From NCBI GenBank assembly GCA_003508835.1, contig PUFA01000210.1, forward strand, positions 1,554,501 to 1,618,500: a DNA stretch of 64,000 bases, read 5' to 3'. The stretch comes from Eonycteris spelaea (Eukaryota > Chordata > Mammalia > Chiroptera > Pteropodidae). Of the stretch, positions 26,151 to 37,475 are shown in pieces (within the stretch, counting starts at the first letter, position 1; every line of letters begins with the position of its first letter). Made by a program: the position numbers and the translations under genes. The notes under the pieces are model-generated. The model did not search any database, was not told where the DNA came from, and saw only the letters and a list, made by a program, of their open reading frames with translations.

Positions 26151-26335
26151 AGAACTTGGCTTGAGTCCATTACTTCATAAGTGTATGATTGTGGGCAAGT
26201 TAATTAATCTGACAACGTTGGCCCCCTTATCTTGGAAATGGGGTAATAAAGATATTTGCAGGGTTATTAGGAGAATTACCTTTTATGATATGAAGAATGC
26301 AGAGAGAGCTTTATAAAGAGCTGTGCAAATAGTTG
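26150..26335 (+). repeat. MIR SINE
   Basis: The MIR 5' half (gattgtgggcaagttaatta) is followed by cttggaaatggggtaataa and agggttattaggag. Confidence 0.7.
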
Positions 26336-26374
26336 TTATGTGTAATTTTCAGAATAATGTTTAGTTTTCTTGCT

Positions 26375-26560
26375 ATGTGACAGGCACTGTGCCAAGGGCC
26401 CCCTTGTTTTATTCTCAGTTTCCTTCGAAAGAGGAACTTTGGAGATCTCCACTTTATAGATTAGGAAACTGAGGCTCAGAGAGGTCAAAATACTCAGCTC
26501 AGACAACACAGCACGTGTTAGAGTTAGCATTTAAACCCACGTTTGTTTGATCCGGTAATT
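26375..26560 (+). repeat. MIR SINE
   Basis: The MIR core is acaggcactgtgccaag and the 3' part is ctttatagattaggaaactgaggctcagagag. Confidence 0.8.
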
Positions 26561-27029
26561 TGTTCCACTAGCGTCAGAGCGGCTGACAGGCTGCCCTGGA
26601 AGCTGCAGACACCTCTTCACAAGCTTTTTCCATCACCCCTCCTGCCCACATCCTGACCATTATCACAGTCCCGGGATAGGCTGTTCCTGAATGCCTGCGG
26701 CCATTTAGATCCCGCCCTTCCCTCCCTCAAACTGAGTTACAGGAGAAGGGGCATGTGCCTAGCTCGCAGTTGGTGCTTGAGCGATGTCTGCTGTGGGAGT
26801 GGACAAATGATGTTTGCTTTTTAGATCCGCTCCTCGCTCCTTTTTGCCCCGTTGTTGGGTTCTGCGACACCTGGAGTCCCAGCCTCTGTTCTTCATGCAC
26901 CTCGATGCGCCACCTAATGGCCAAAGTGCAGAACTGTAGACTGTAAAGACAGAACCAGGGACTTGCCAGCTTTTAAGGATCTGCTTCTCAGAGCTAGAGC
27001 ATCATTCATTCAGAAAATTCATTCATTCA

Positions 27030-27190
27030 CTCAGAAAATTTGTATTGAGCACCCTCTTTGGAAGCACTGGGGACAGAAAGCTCCTGCCCTAGTAGAGTTG
27101 ATATCCTAATGGAGAGACAAGGAAATAAATGAATTCATACATAATATATTGTTCGGCGTTGATAAACATTTGGAAGAAGAGAAGAACAGG
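27030..27190 (-). repeat. L2 LINE 3' fragment
   Basis: The plus strand shows the reverse of an L2 end: attcattcactcag ... tgtattgagcaccctcttt ... cactggggacagaaagctcctgccc. Confidence 0.65.
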
Positions 27191-27599
27191 TGAGGAATAG
27201 ACTGATCCTGAGCTGGCCCTCAGGATCCTTTTCCGGTTTCATCCTGTCCTCTCTGGCTGTCACTTTCTGTCTTCTTCCCACCACAACCGTTGGTCATCCC
27301 CAGAGCCTGCTCTTCCTGGCGCATGCCATTCTACACACTGTTCATGGAGAAGCACATTTGTTTCCTGTGGTCTCAGCTAACACCTGTATGCTGATAAATT
27401 CCAAAAATGCGTATTTCCTATTGTGGGGAACAGTGCCACTCTCAGTGACTGAAGCCAGAATCTACAACTCTTTCCGGATTGTACTCTTCTTCCTCCTGCC
27501 TTGGTAAGCCTCCTGGTTAATTCTCTGAAATCTCTCGAATGGGTCTCTGTTCCATTCCCGACAATCTTCCTGGCTCAGGATTGTCCTACCTAACTAACA

Positions 27600-27792
27600 C
27601 TCTCTCCCCATTTCTTCACACTGCCCCAGAGCGATTGTCACAAAAATCTGGTCATTCATCCATCCATTCAATCATTCATTCACCCCCTATTTGCTGAATA
27701 TCTAGAATTCCTTTAAAATCTTTCATTGGTCCTCACTGTCCTCTGGATCAAGCCTGAACTTCTTGGCTCCTGCAAACCTCGCCAGCCTCATT
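27600..27792 (+). repeat. L2 LINE fragment
   Basis: ctttcattggtcctcactgt, ctctggatcaagcctgaact and gcaaacctcgccagcctc are L2 open-frame-end phrases. It is followed by a T-rich GTTTTTT tract (27790-27830). Confidence 0.6.
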
Positions 27793-28339
27793 GTTTTTTT
27801 TTTTGTTTTTTGTTTTTTGTTTTTTAAAATCACTTTTAACTCAAATGCTCCCTGTGGATAAGAATCAATCACCTCTTGGAAGAAATCACTCTCCCTCCAT
27901 TGTCCCTTTCTCTGTGCTTGGCTAACTCAAAGGCCAGGCTGCTGGGTTCAAATCCTGGTCCTGCCTTTACTAGTCTGGTGCTCTGTCTTCTTGGGAAAGT
28001 AGAGATCTCTCTTTTTCCCATGCCCTGTCCTCACCAGGATCCCCAGGGGTGAGTCCATGCTGCCCTGCCTGGCTTGGCTTCTCCTCCCTCCAGTCTCCCC
28101 ACACCCTGTGTCCGTGCGAGGGAGGCTTTACTGCAGAGGCACATGTGAGCCCAGTTGACCCCACGTGGAGCAGAGATCATCTCAGCTGAGCTCAGCCAAA
28201 TCACTGGCTCATTACGTTTGGGGTGGTTGATTGTGCAGCAAAACTTAACTTATATACTCAGTGGTAACCTACCATCTGGTGATGGCCCAAATCTCTGGGT
28301 TCTGTAATCTCGGAACTGGTCCCACAGCATTGACTCTCT

Positions 28340-28950
28340 CTCTGCCCAACTTTGATCCTTTTTACCTCCAGCATGGCCAGATCACTATTCTGGAAACTCA
28401 ATCTCTTCTACTCACAATTTACTGACTCCCTGCTGCTCCAGGATAAAAACCAATCCCTTAGCACGGAGGACATTCAAGGTTCTCTACAGTTAGTTCTTCT
28501 CTGTCCAGCTCTTTCTCCCATGACTGAGTGGGACTGGTCTGTTCACCTCCCAGCTATGATAGCCTGCCCTTTTAGAACTGTGTGCATCTGCTTGTGGAGT
28601 TCCTTCTGCTGAGGATGTCCTGACACGCCGTTTAAATGGGCTGGACCCCATCCTCTCTTTAGTCAGCTCTCAGGCTGCCCTTGCCTTTTTAATTCTTGGG
28701 CATTCTTTAAGACTGTCACCTTCTCCAGGAAGCCCCTTTCACTCTGAGCCCCTCCCATCCCTTGTCCAGCCTCTGCTCTGCCCTAAAACCCTGTGCCACC
28801 TCAATAAGCTCATGTGGGCTTCAGTGCCACTTGCCATTGACTGCTCCACTAGCTCCTGGAGGGCGTGTCCCTGCCAGGTTTTTCTTTCTGTCCCAGCACT
28901 TAGTATGGTGTCCAGACCGAAGTGAGCACTTAATAAATGGTTATTGCCTG
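28340..28950 (+). repeat. L2 LINE 3' end
   Basis: It contains ggataaaaaccaatcccttag, caccttctccaggaagcccc, cagcacttagtatggtgtcc and agcacttaataaatgg at the end. It is diverged, and the internal boundaries are uncertain. Confidence 0.7.
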
Positions 28951-29169
28951 GTGCCTCGCCTGATCCATTGAACTGGAAGCAAAACTTTCCTGCTCCCCTG
29001 GCACGGCACTGGGCCTTCTCGCTGGCACTCAGCACAGTCCGAGTGCCTGGATCTGTGTGCCTGTTTCAGGCTCCCCAGATTCCAGAGTAGGAAGCTTGAT
29101 GCCCCTTTGCATTCCCTGACCCCCCCCCCCCACCACCACCTAGCATATTACCTTGGACATAGTTCTGAG

Positions 29170-29370
29170 AAACCACCAATAACAATATAAATAACAGCTA
29201 ACATTGATGTAGGGCTAACAATACTTCTAGAACTTACAGTTGCTAAAAAACATCATTAAATCCTCATGACAACCCTAGATAAGGTAGATACAGTTATTAT
29301 GCATATTTTAGCGATGGGGAGACTGAGGCACAACTTGGTTAAATTACTTGCCCAAATGAGCAGCTGACTG
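29170..29370 (+). repeat. MIR SINE
   Basis: ataacagctaacattgatg, then atcattaaatcctcatgacaaccc, then ttttagcgatggggagactgaggca. Confidence 0.75.
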
Positions 29371-29788
29371 CACGTGACAGCTTGTTTCAGTCTCTTGTTC
29401 TGTGGCCTGGCCTCAGCCTCCCACAGGTCATGGTCAGCACCTTGCCTCCAAGCACTGCCATAGTGATGAGGGGGCAGTGGAGGCAGGATGGGGAGGAGCC
29501 TCTCAGAGAGGAGGGGCTGGGGTGGTGGGGTGAGGGCAAGGAGACAGATGCTGTCAGGGACAAAGTCAAACAAGTCACTTGTTTTCCCATCAAATTAGGA
29601 AGAGTGAGCATTCTGAGCATTCTGTTTATTTTCCATTAAACCTTGAGAGAGGGTCTGAGCCATCTTATGAGTGAGGAGCTGTTTGTGAGGAGAAAGATGT
29701 TTCATTAATACTGAGCAGACAAATCTCAGGATGTATGCAGAGCAGAGGGAGACGGGGACAGAGAGCGGACCTCCGCACAGACAGAGCC

Positions 29789-29890
29789 GTGTGCGCGCGC
29801 GCGCGCATGTGTGTCGCCTCTGAGTGCCTCTGTACCTCTGTGCGCGTCGTGTGTCTGTGTGTGTACACATGTGTGTCCACGTGCCTCTGG
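29789..29890. repeat. (GC)n/(GT)n alternating tract
   Basis: GTGTGCGCGCGCGCGCATGTG at about 29789-29810 is followed by interrupted GT/GCGT units to about 29885. The GC run is among the strongest Z-DNA sequences in the window. Confidence 0.75.
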
Positions 29891-30039
29891 CTCTGGGTGC
29901 TAGTGGGCGGTGTGCAACCAGTGTGTGGAGAGCACGTGTGGGGGCTGAGGTTGAGGTCGCCTCCCCTTCTGTGGGCAGAGGGAGAAACCGGCTGGGAAAG
30001 GGGGACCCGTGAGAGCAGCAGTCAAAGGGACATTGTGGA

Positions 30040-30155
30040 GCGAAGCGGGGGAGGAGGGGGAGCATGGGGTTCGGGTGGGGGCGGGGTGTGGAGACAGCAG
30101 AGGGTGTGGGTGGCGGGAGGTGGCTGTCCTGCGGGGGGGGCGGTGAGGGGGGGCT
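30040..30155 (+). other. G-rich block with many G-runs
   Basis: More than eight runs of three or more G lie in about 115 bp, including gggggaggaggggg, gggtgggggcgggg and a G8 run near 30135. It could form several G-quadruplexes. There is no promoter or first exon that I can tie it to. Confidence 0.5.
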
Positions 30156-30389
30156 GCTCCCTTCTCCAGCTCAGCTTCTCTACAGATGGCCATAGGACAG
30201 GGTGAGAACCCCCCTTAGGTGTGTGTGTTGGAGTAACTGGCACATTTCCACTTCACGGCACCTTTCAAAGCTCTTCAGCTAGTTCTGACCTTGACTTGAT
30301 TTTGGGGTTCTCCTGATCAGCGTGGCTGGCCCTGGGGGAGAAGCTGAGTATGGTGGCATAGGCTGACATTTACTTGTTTTTTTTCTTTC

Positions 30390-30650
30390 TTTTTTTTTTT
30401 TAAAAATTGAATTCTAATGGACATACAATATTAGTTTCCGGTGTATAGCATAGTGATTTGATATTTTTATACATTACAAAATGATCACCACAGTAAGTCT
30501 AGTTGCCACCTGTCATTCTACAAAGTTATTACAATGTTATTGACTATATTCCCTGTGCTGTACATTGCCTCTCTGTGACCTATTTGTTTTGTAACTGCGA
30601 GTTTGTACCTCTTAATCCCCTTCACCTGTTTTGCCCCACCATTTATTTAC
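30390..30650 (-). mobile_element. L1 3' UTR fragment
   Basis: The plus strand is the reverse complement of a placental L1 3' end. A poly-T tail (30376-30402) is followed by tggacatacaatattagttt, gatttgatatttttatac, aaatgatcaccacagtaagt, ctgtgctgtacattgcctc and gtttgtacctcttaatcccc. It is 5'-truncated. Confidence 0.75.
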
Positions 30651-30684
30651 ATAAACCTCATGGTAACCTCAAGCTGTGGGCCCT

Positions 30685-30800
30685 TGCAGTGTCTTATTTT
30701 ACAGATAGGGAAACTAAGGTATAGACTGGCCAGTCCTCATGAGGCGAGTCACACAAGTTGCGAGTGGTAGAGCCAGGCACCTGGATCCGGCCCCTGTGAG
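30685..30800 (+). repeat. MIR 3' fragment
   Basis: ttattttacagatagggaaactaagg and gagtggtagagccagg are MIR 3' phrases. Confidence 0.6.
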
Positions 30801-31239
30801 TCCAGCGGCCCCCTGGGAACCTTGGTGTCACAGGCTGCAGGGGAATGAGAATCTGTCTCTGTGCCCTCTGTGGTTTTCCCAGCTCTAAGGCAGCCATCCT
30901 GACCCAGCAGAAGACCGGTGGGGCTTGGGGTGTCTGGCCAGTCCCAAAACTAGAAAGCAGAACTGATATGCGTGATTTGACTACAGGCTCCCCATGTGAC
31001 CCTGAACCTCCTGGAGGAGCTCCGTGCTTTCATTAAGGAGAGAAAGGAGGTCAGAGGGAAACCTTCTCAACGGTACCCAGGAGCCTCAAAAATCTGTGCG
31101 AACTGAGGGGTGCAGCCAAAGGGACACATCATTAAAGGGGTTTAAAAAACAAACCTAGGAAATTCCAATGATCAGCTTCTAAAATGAGAGATTAGGAACA
31201 TCGGTTTGCTTTGTAAAAATGTGTGTTTGTTCCACGTGG

Positions 31240-31370
31240 TAGTTGGTTGAAGGTGAGAGGGGAAGACAGGGGAGGAGACAGAGGAGTGACAGAGAGAAGT
31301 GCAGGGAGGGGACACGTAGGGAAAGACAGGGAATGAGGAAAAGAGACAGAGCCAAGCGAGGGGCAAGTCA
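31240..31370. repeat. Purine-rich GAGACAGA stretch
   Basis: The plus strand is mostly A and G, with gaagacagggg, ggagacagagg and gaaaagagacagag units. Confidence 0.55.
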
Positions 31371-31753
31371 TCCACTGGGACAAAGATCCATGTGGGGAGA
31401 GAAAATCAGTGTCTCTCCTACAGGGGAACCAGAATGCCGCAGGCAGCACGCCAGGGATAGAAAGAGAAGCGAGAGGCTTCCTCAGGCCTTTTGCCACAAA
31501 AATTCATTTCAGGGAATCTCAGAAAACCACTAAATGTACCTTTCAACTTTATGCAAATTTTCTGAGCCCTCTATTTGCCAGAATCCTAAGAGGAAAAATC
31601 AAATTCTTTTTCTGATCTGAGCCTGTTTTGAAAAAAGCATAAGCCTCTAAATTTAAAAAAAGGGCATGCTTTTGGAAATCATTATAAAAAAGTATTCTAA
31701 GTTTATCTATAGTTTGGCATTACAGATATTTTTGAAATCGTCTATCTTCCTCA

Positions 31754-31780
31754 TTTTTTTTTTTTTTTTTTTTTTTTTTT
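31754..31780. repeat. Pure T27 tract
   Basis: Twenty-seven uninterrupted T lie here. No polyadenylation signal or known retroelement body is adjacent on the minus-strand side. Confidence 0.95.
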
Positions 31781-32704
31781 GCACAAAGGAGAGAGAGGGA
31801 CCACATTTCTCTTCAGAAGTTGGTGAGCATTGCATTTCACTTTGCACGGAGAAGATACATTTTCTAATATCCCTGCTTTACAATCTTTCAGGATGTTGCA
31901 ATGGAAGAAGTCAAAAGGCTGCTGCCTCTTTGTAACTAGAGGGCATCACTCAGAGAAAGCAAGTCATGCACTTTGGATGGAGGCTGTCACAGGTTGCAAT
32001 TGTGCAAGCTGGCTCTGAGATGAAGATCTGAGGAAGTTTAGCGGGGCATTTGCTCAGAACCACCCCTGATGGGAGTGAAGGAAGCAGGATTGGACAGAGA
32101 AACCATCTGAACCCTAATGGTGGCTTGGGAAGGTCTCGTCAGATCCTCCATGGAGCTGTGAAGTGATGGCCTTAGGGTTGTCCCATTTGGGGGCAGGGGA
32201 TGGCCCCCCATATCATGTGGGGGACCAGTCACTGGAAACAGATTTCTTCCTTTTAGCCACAGGTAATCCCCAGAGGCACTCGGCAGAGCACTGGCTACCT
32301 CAACACCCCAGCTGCTGAGGGAGTGAAGCCTTCTGTCTTTCTGTCTTGAAAAGTGAAGGGGAGGTGGGTGGCACACCACAGCATCCACTGTAGGGGTGAT
32401 GCTCATGGCCTCCTCTCCCAGAATGTCCTCTTTTTCTCATCACTGCTGAGGTGGGGTGGGGTGGTTTTGACACGAGAATGCTCTGTTTCACAATACAGTC
32501 CCTTAGGGGAAGAGCTTGGGTATGTGGCAAGGAGGAGATCCTGGCCCTACTGTGTGCTCTGGGCCTATTCACCAGGTTAGGGAAGAACTCCCCTTCTGCC
32601 TCTGGTCATCCCCACAGCTAGTGTCTGCTCGAGTTAGTGGGTCTGAGTTTGGGGCTGCCGGACCCCTGCCTCTCCAGCCCCCGAGGAGAGGCATCAGTGG
32701 GGCG

Positions 32705-32860
32705 AGGAAAGAGCACGGGCTCTGCTTTCAGATAGACCTGGGAACCATCTCACAGGGTGACCTTGGACAAGTTTCTAAACCTTCCTGAGCTTCGGTTTCA
32801 TCCTCCGCACAGTGAAGCAAACACCGGCCTCACACGCGGCAGGATGAACAAACAGCACGT
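32705..32860 (+). repeat. MIR SINE
   Basis: gcacgggctctgctttcaga, then tgaccttggacaagtttct, then gagcttcggtttcatcctc; this is the MIR 5' half. Confidence 0.75.
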
Positions 32861-33010
32861 CTGAACACTGTCAGATGCCGCGGGCGCTCCGTCACCGTGA
32901 CAGCGAGCGGGGTCTGCACTAAGGGAAGGCTGAGGCTGAAGGCCCGCTGCCTGTGCTCCTGTTCTAGGGGCTGCTCCCCTGGGTTAAGGCAGAGTGTCAA
33001 AAAGGCCAAG

Positions 33011-33612
33011 TCTGATACAAGATTTGCTAATAGGTTGCCTTTTCATTGTGTCGATTGCTTCCTTTGCTGTGCAGAAGCTTTTTGGTTTGATATAGTCCCA
33101 GTGGTTGATTTTTGCTTTAGTGGTTTGTGCTTTTGGGGTCATATCCAGTAAATCTCTGCTAAGACCAATGTCAAGGGGATTTTCTCCTGTTTTCTTCTAG
33201 GAGTTTTAGGGTTTCAAGTCTTATATTTAAGACTTTATCCATTTTGAGTTAATTTCTGTGAGTGGTGTAAATGAGGGTTCAATTTCATTCTTTTGCATGT
33301 GGCTATCCAGTCTTCCAAACAGCATTTATTGAAGATTGTCCTTTCCCCATCAAATATTCTTGGCTCCCTTGTCAAATATGATTTGGCTGTATATGTGTGG
33401 GTTTATTTCTGGGCTCTCTATTCTGTTCCATTGATCTATGTGTCTTATTGTTATGCCAATACAATATTGTTCTGATTGCTATAGCTTTGTAATACAGTTT
33501 GAAATCAAGAAATATGATGCCTCTTGCTTTGTGTTTCCCGCCCCTCCCCCCACCCCCTGTCAGGATTGTTTTGGCTATTTGTGAACTTTTGTGGCTCTAT
33601 ACAAATTTTAGA
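33011..33612 (-). mobile_element. L1 ORF2 fragment, segment 1 of a rearranged L1
   Basis: The plus strand is the reverse complement of middle-to-late L1 ORF2: taggttgccttttcattg, ctgtgcagaagctttttgg, caagaccaatgtcaagggg, tttgcatgtggctatccag, gtgggtttatttctgggctc and gctttgtaatacagtttgaa. It has many stops and is inactive. In L1 this piece belongs upstream of the piece in segment 2, but on the minus strand it lies after it in the wrong order. Confidence 0.85.
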
Positions 33613-34187
33613 ATTTTCTTCTTTCTCATAGCTGAATAGTATTCCATTGTGTGTGTGTGTGTGTGCGCACACACACATTACATCTCCTTTATCCATTCAT
33701 CTGTTAATATATGCTTAGGTTGTTTTCATATTGTGGTTATTGTGAATAATGCTATAATTAATATGGGAAGTGCAAATATCTCTGCGAGATCCAGATTTCA
33801 ATTTCTTTGACTATATACCAAGAAGTGGAGTTGCTGAGTCATATGGTAGTTTTATTTCTAATTTTTTAACGAACCTCCATACTGTTTTCCATAGGGCCAC
33901 ACCAATTCGCAGTCCCACGAGAGCTTCCTGTTTCTCCATACCCTTACCAACACTTGTTACCTCTTATCTTTTTGATAACAGCCATTCTGACTGGCATGGG
34001 GGGATCTCCTGTGGTTTCGATTTGCATTTCCCTGAGGGTTAGTGATGCTGAGCACCTTTTCACATACCTGTTGGACATTTGTATGTCTTCTTTGGAAAAC
34101 TGTCTATTCAGATCCTCTGCCCATTTTAAAAATCAGGTTGTTTGTTTTTTGTCAAGTTGCATGAGTTCTTCATAAGTTTTGGATATG
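33613..34187 (-). mobile_element. L1 ORF2 3' fragment, segment 2 of a rearranged L1
   Basis: The reverse complement of the end of ORF2: gctgaatagtattccattgtg, a GT/AC palindrome, ccaagaagtggagttgctg, ccatactgttttccatagg, gatttgcatttccctgagg and gtctattcagatcctctgccc. Its right end (gttttggatatgg) adjoins in L1 order the left end of segment 1. Confidence 0.85.
33649..33676. repeat. (GT)n(GC)(AC)n palindromic microsatellite
   Basis: GT repeats pass through GCGC into CACACA, making a nearly perfect palindrome inside the L1 fragment. Confidence 0.85.
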
Positions 34188-34196
34188 GAGAAATGA

Positions 34197-34254
34197 GAGG
34201 TGGGGAGCTGGCGTGGGATGGAGAAGGATGCTCTCCAGCCATCCCTAATGTTTA
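34197..34254 (+). repeat. Copy 1 of a 57-bp flanking duplication
   Basis: It is about 80% identical to 34926-34981 and shares an exact 20-base core at 34219-34238, tggagaaggatgctctccag. It lies between L1 segments 2 and 3 and is not L1 sequence. Confidence 0.75.
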
Positions 34255-34782
34255 TGTATATATATCTAATGGAATGCTTTCAGCTATGAGAAACAAGGAA
34301 ATTCTGCCATTTGTGACAATTTGCACAAACCCTGAGGGCATTGTGCTAAGTGAAATAAGTCAGACAGAGAAGGACAAATACCATATAATATCCCTTGTAT
34401 ATGGAATCTTAAAAAGCTAAACTCAGAGAAATAGACAGTAGAGTGGTGATTGCCAGGGGATGGGGAAATGAGGAGATACTGGCCAAAGGGTACACGCTTC
34501 CAGTTATAAGATAAATAAGCTCTGGGGATCTAATGTACAGTGTGGTGATTCTAGTTAATAAGGCTATATTATATACTTGAATGTTGCCAAGAGAGTAGAT
34601 CTTAAATGTTTTCGCCACCAAAAAGAAATGGTAATTGTGAGACGGGATGAAGGTGCTAGCTAATGCAATGGTAGTAATCATTCTGCAATATGTAAATGTA
34701 TCAAATTAACACCCGTATACCTTAAACTTAAACAATGTTATACCTCAATTATATCTCAACAAAGCTGGGAAAAAAGAAAACT
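34252..34782 (+). mobile_element. L1 ORF2 end and 3' UTR, segment 3, opposite orientation
   Basis: Forward L1: ctaatggaatgctttcagc, aagtgaaataagtcagacag, gtggtgattgccaggggatg, agtagatcttaaatgtttt, acaatgttatacctcaatta and a short A-rich tail at about 34772-34782. It overlaps segment 2 in L1 coordinates by about 40 bp, in the opposite direction. Confidence 0.85.
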
Positions 34783-34925
34783 CAAGCCAAATGATGTTGT
34801 GCAATGTGAGCGAAACAACGTGGGAAGAACCATGGTGCCTCATGGTGACAATGCCACGCATAACCTTATCAGATCTGCCGGGATGCCATACAGGGCAGGC
34901 AAGCTGGTGACAGGGTACAAAACTT

Positions 34926-34981
34926 AGGGGTGGGACTGACCTGGGTGGAGAAGGATGCTCTCCAGATGTCCCTCACGTTTA
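34926..34981 (+). repeat. Copy 2 of a 57-bp flanking duplication
   Basis: It is homologous to 34197-34254, with the exact core at 34946-34965. It lies about 145 bp to the right of the L1 segment 3 tail, so it does not abut the tail as a simple target-site duplication would. Confidence 0.75.
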
Positions 34982-35839
34982 CATTCGCTTTCCATTGTAC
35001 ATTATACGCTAAACCCACTAGGTGAGGAACTGTGCTGGATCCTTTTCCCATTGTCACCCCGTCGAGTCGACACTCTCATGGCTCTAGGAGAGAAGGGTTG
35101 GTCTATGGGGAATCAAAGCTGAGTGTCTCAGGCCTCAGAGCTTTTCAGTAAAGAATGAGGTTTTGATCTCACCTTCCTGACTTCAAGCCTAGAGTCTTTT
35201 CACTTGATTACGCTCTAGTAGGGGCTGGGTAGGCTGGGGTGGTGTGAGAGCTCAGGGCACCCATGTCCAGACTGTGAAGGGCCCCCCACCACTGAAGGGG
35301 GCCTCATGGGCTAGCTGTCCACCAGCCCTAATTGTGGCACAAAGACCTTGAGCTCTGCACGCCTGGGTCTCCTTCCACGCCGGACCCCGCATGCTCCCAC
35401 GCTCTCTGACACTGTGGGGCCCACTCTGGCCCTTTAACTCTTCGGGGAAGGCAGATCCTGATAGGATCCTCGGTGTGTTGTCATTACCCAGAATGAGAAA
35501 TTCTACTCACTAGTGTGTGGCTCGACCTCTGGGAGGTCAGTTCTTTCGTTCAAGTCTGAGTGATTATTTCTGACATGGAAGGATGTTTTTGTCCCTTTTT
35601 ACTTTGGCAGGCCTCACTCTTGCTGGGCTTGGGGAGGCTGGCCCTCAACTGGGTGCTGTGAGAGCAGCATGGGCTCTCCATCACCTCCTCGCCCCCACCT
35701 CCCACCCCTGCCATGGGCAGCGCTGGGCTAGGTTCTCTCCCTGCAGCTACTCCAATGTGAAGTTACCCTCACTGCCCTGGAAGGTGGGCGGGGGAGGGGC
35801 TGCTCTCTCTTCCTGGAAGGTCTGTCTCTCCTCTCTGAT

Positions 35840-36150
35840 ATGCAGACACCTACAGACCTTTAGGCATTGCTCAGATGCCATCTCTCACCTCCTGCCATCT
35901 CTCACCTCCGCTCGACTGTGACTGAGCATCCGAGGGCAGGAACCAGTCTCATCCACGTCTGTGTCCCTGTGCTCAGCATGGCACCTTATCCAATGCTCCC
36001 CATTGCCCCTGAAGATTTCTTCGCATGGGACTCAGGGGGGCCGGGTGGAAGAGCTTGGCTGGAGGTGACTTCTGCGGGGAGCAGCTCTGTTCCAGCTGAG
36101 AGCTTGCACAGAGCCAGGCTCAACGGATGAGCACTGAATTAATGGACAAC
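35840..36150 (+). repeat. L2-like LINE fragment
   Basis: ccgagggcaggaaccagtct and gtccctgtgctcagcatggc are L2 3' phrases, and gatgagcactgaattaatgg resembles the terminus. The middle contains unrelated sequence. Confidence 0.5.
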
Positions 36151-36594
36151 GTTTAAGAAGGGACGGCTACAGGAAGGTGGAGTAGGAGGCACCAAGCTTA
36201 CGGGTGGGGATGCTTGGAGATGGGGCAGATCTGAAAACGTTAGACTGTATCAAGTATGCCATGTTCCAGAAGTTTCCCTCTGGCCCTGCTGGTACTCCAT
36301 GTTGGAGTCACAGGCCATTTTAGAAGCAGCTTTTTTGGGGGGCTCCTAATGACCTCATTGATTTGGAAGTGGCTACAGGCATTTGAATCACTTGAGCCTG
36401 GGCCCAGGCAGCCAGCGTCCCTCGGCGTTCCTGAGACTTTGAACGTGCCCACCTTCTGCGTGTCTCTTACCCTCTGTGCTCCCCACTCTCCACCTTCAAC
36501 CACCCTTTTCTCTGGGACCCACCAGCTGGGCCTAGGATCCTTGGATCCTTGATCACCTCCCTTCTTTTTGCTGTCTTCCCCCACAAGCTTTCCC

Positions 36595-36632
36595 TTTGTT
36601 TTGTTTTGTTTTTGTTTTTGTTTTTGTTTTTG
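36595..36632. repeat. (GTTTTT)n microsatellite
   Basis: GTTTT and GTTTTT units are repeated about six times. Confidence 0.85.
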
Positions 36633-37036
36633 ATTAGCCATTAAGTCCGTGGAAAGTGTTCCGGGTATGGTAGATGCTCTATAAAAAGAGATGAGACAGC
36701 GCTGAGTCGCTGTGAGTGTCCTGGGATCAGCCTGAGTCAGAAGAGATGGGTTTCAGCTCAGGTCTGCGTCACAGTCACTGTGCAGGAACCTGGGGGAGTA
36801 AGCGTTGCATATATTGGTCCAAATGCAAAAGTGTCACTAGGGAGCAGCCCATAAGCTGCTCTGACGAGTGGATGGGGTGAGGTACTAGTGCTGGTTGGAA
36901 GTGAAATTTATTGGATGTGTCTTAAAGCCAGTCAGCTCCCTGTGATAGGCATCAAGGTTCACGGCCAGAGGCCTGGATAATCCAAACCTGGTATATAATT
37001 GAATATATCATTTGCATTTGACTTTGGAATGCACTG

Positions 37037-37090
37037 AGTGAGTGAGTGTATGTGTGTGTCTGTGTGTGTGTGTGCGTGTGTGTGTGTGTG
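37037..37090. repeat. (GT)n microsatellite
   Basis: GT units with a few TC and GC interruptions, preceded by GAGT units. Confidence 0.85.
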
Positions 37091-37299
37091 GAGGGGAAGA
37101 CAGGCAGCTTTGCTCTTTGCGTATGTTTATTTAAGACTCCCGTTAGAGTTACTTTGCATTCACGGACAGAGCCACCGGGAAAGGTGGGCAGAGCATTCTC
37201 AGCATTAAGCAGTCCTCAGGGGTCATCAGAAATGTCCAGGCCTGCACTCCACAGGTGCTCAGAGTTCCTCAGGACTAGGATGTTGCCTTAGTGAACAAG

Positions 37300-37475
37300 C
37301 CACCAAGGCCTCTCAGTTATTAGCTGCATGGCCTTAAATGAGATAATTAGCTGCCTGAGCCTGTGTCCTCACCACAAAATGTGAGGGGTATTAATACTTA
37401 CTCTGAGGGTTAGTGGGCTGATTATGTGAGATGGCACATGTAAAATCCCTGGAATTATTTATTGTTAACATTGTT
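37300..37475 (+). repeat. MIR SINE
   Basis: agctgcatggccttaaatgag, then gcctgtgtcctcaccac, then gttagtgggctgattatg. Confidence 0.7.

Noticed and set aside
29595..30205. Two frames of 156 codons on opposite strands
   Set aside because: Both run through GT/GC and G-rich low-complexity sequence and have no recognisable protein features.
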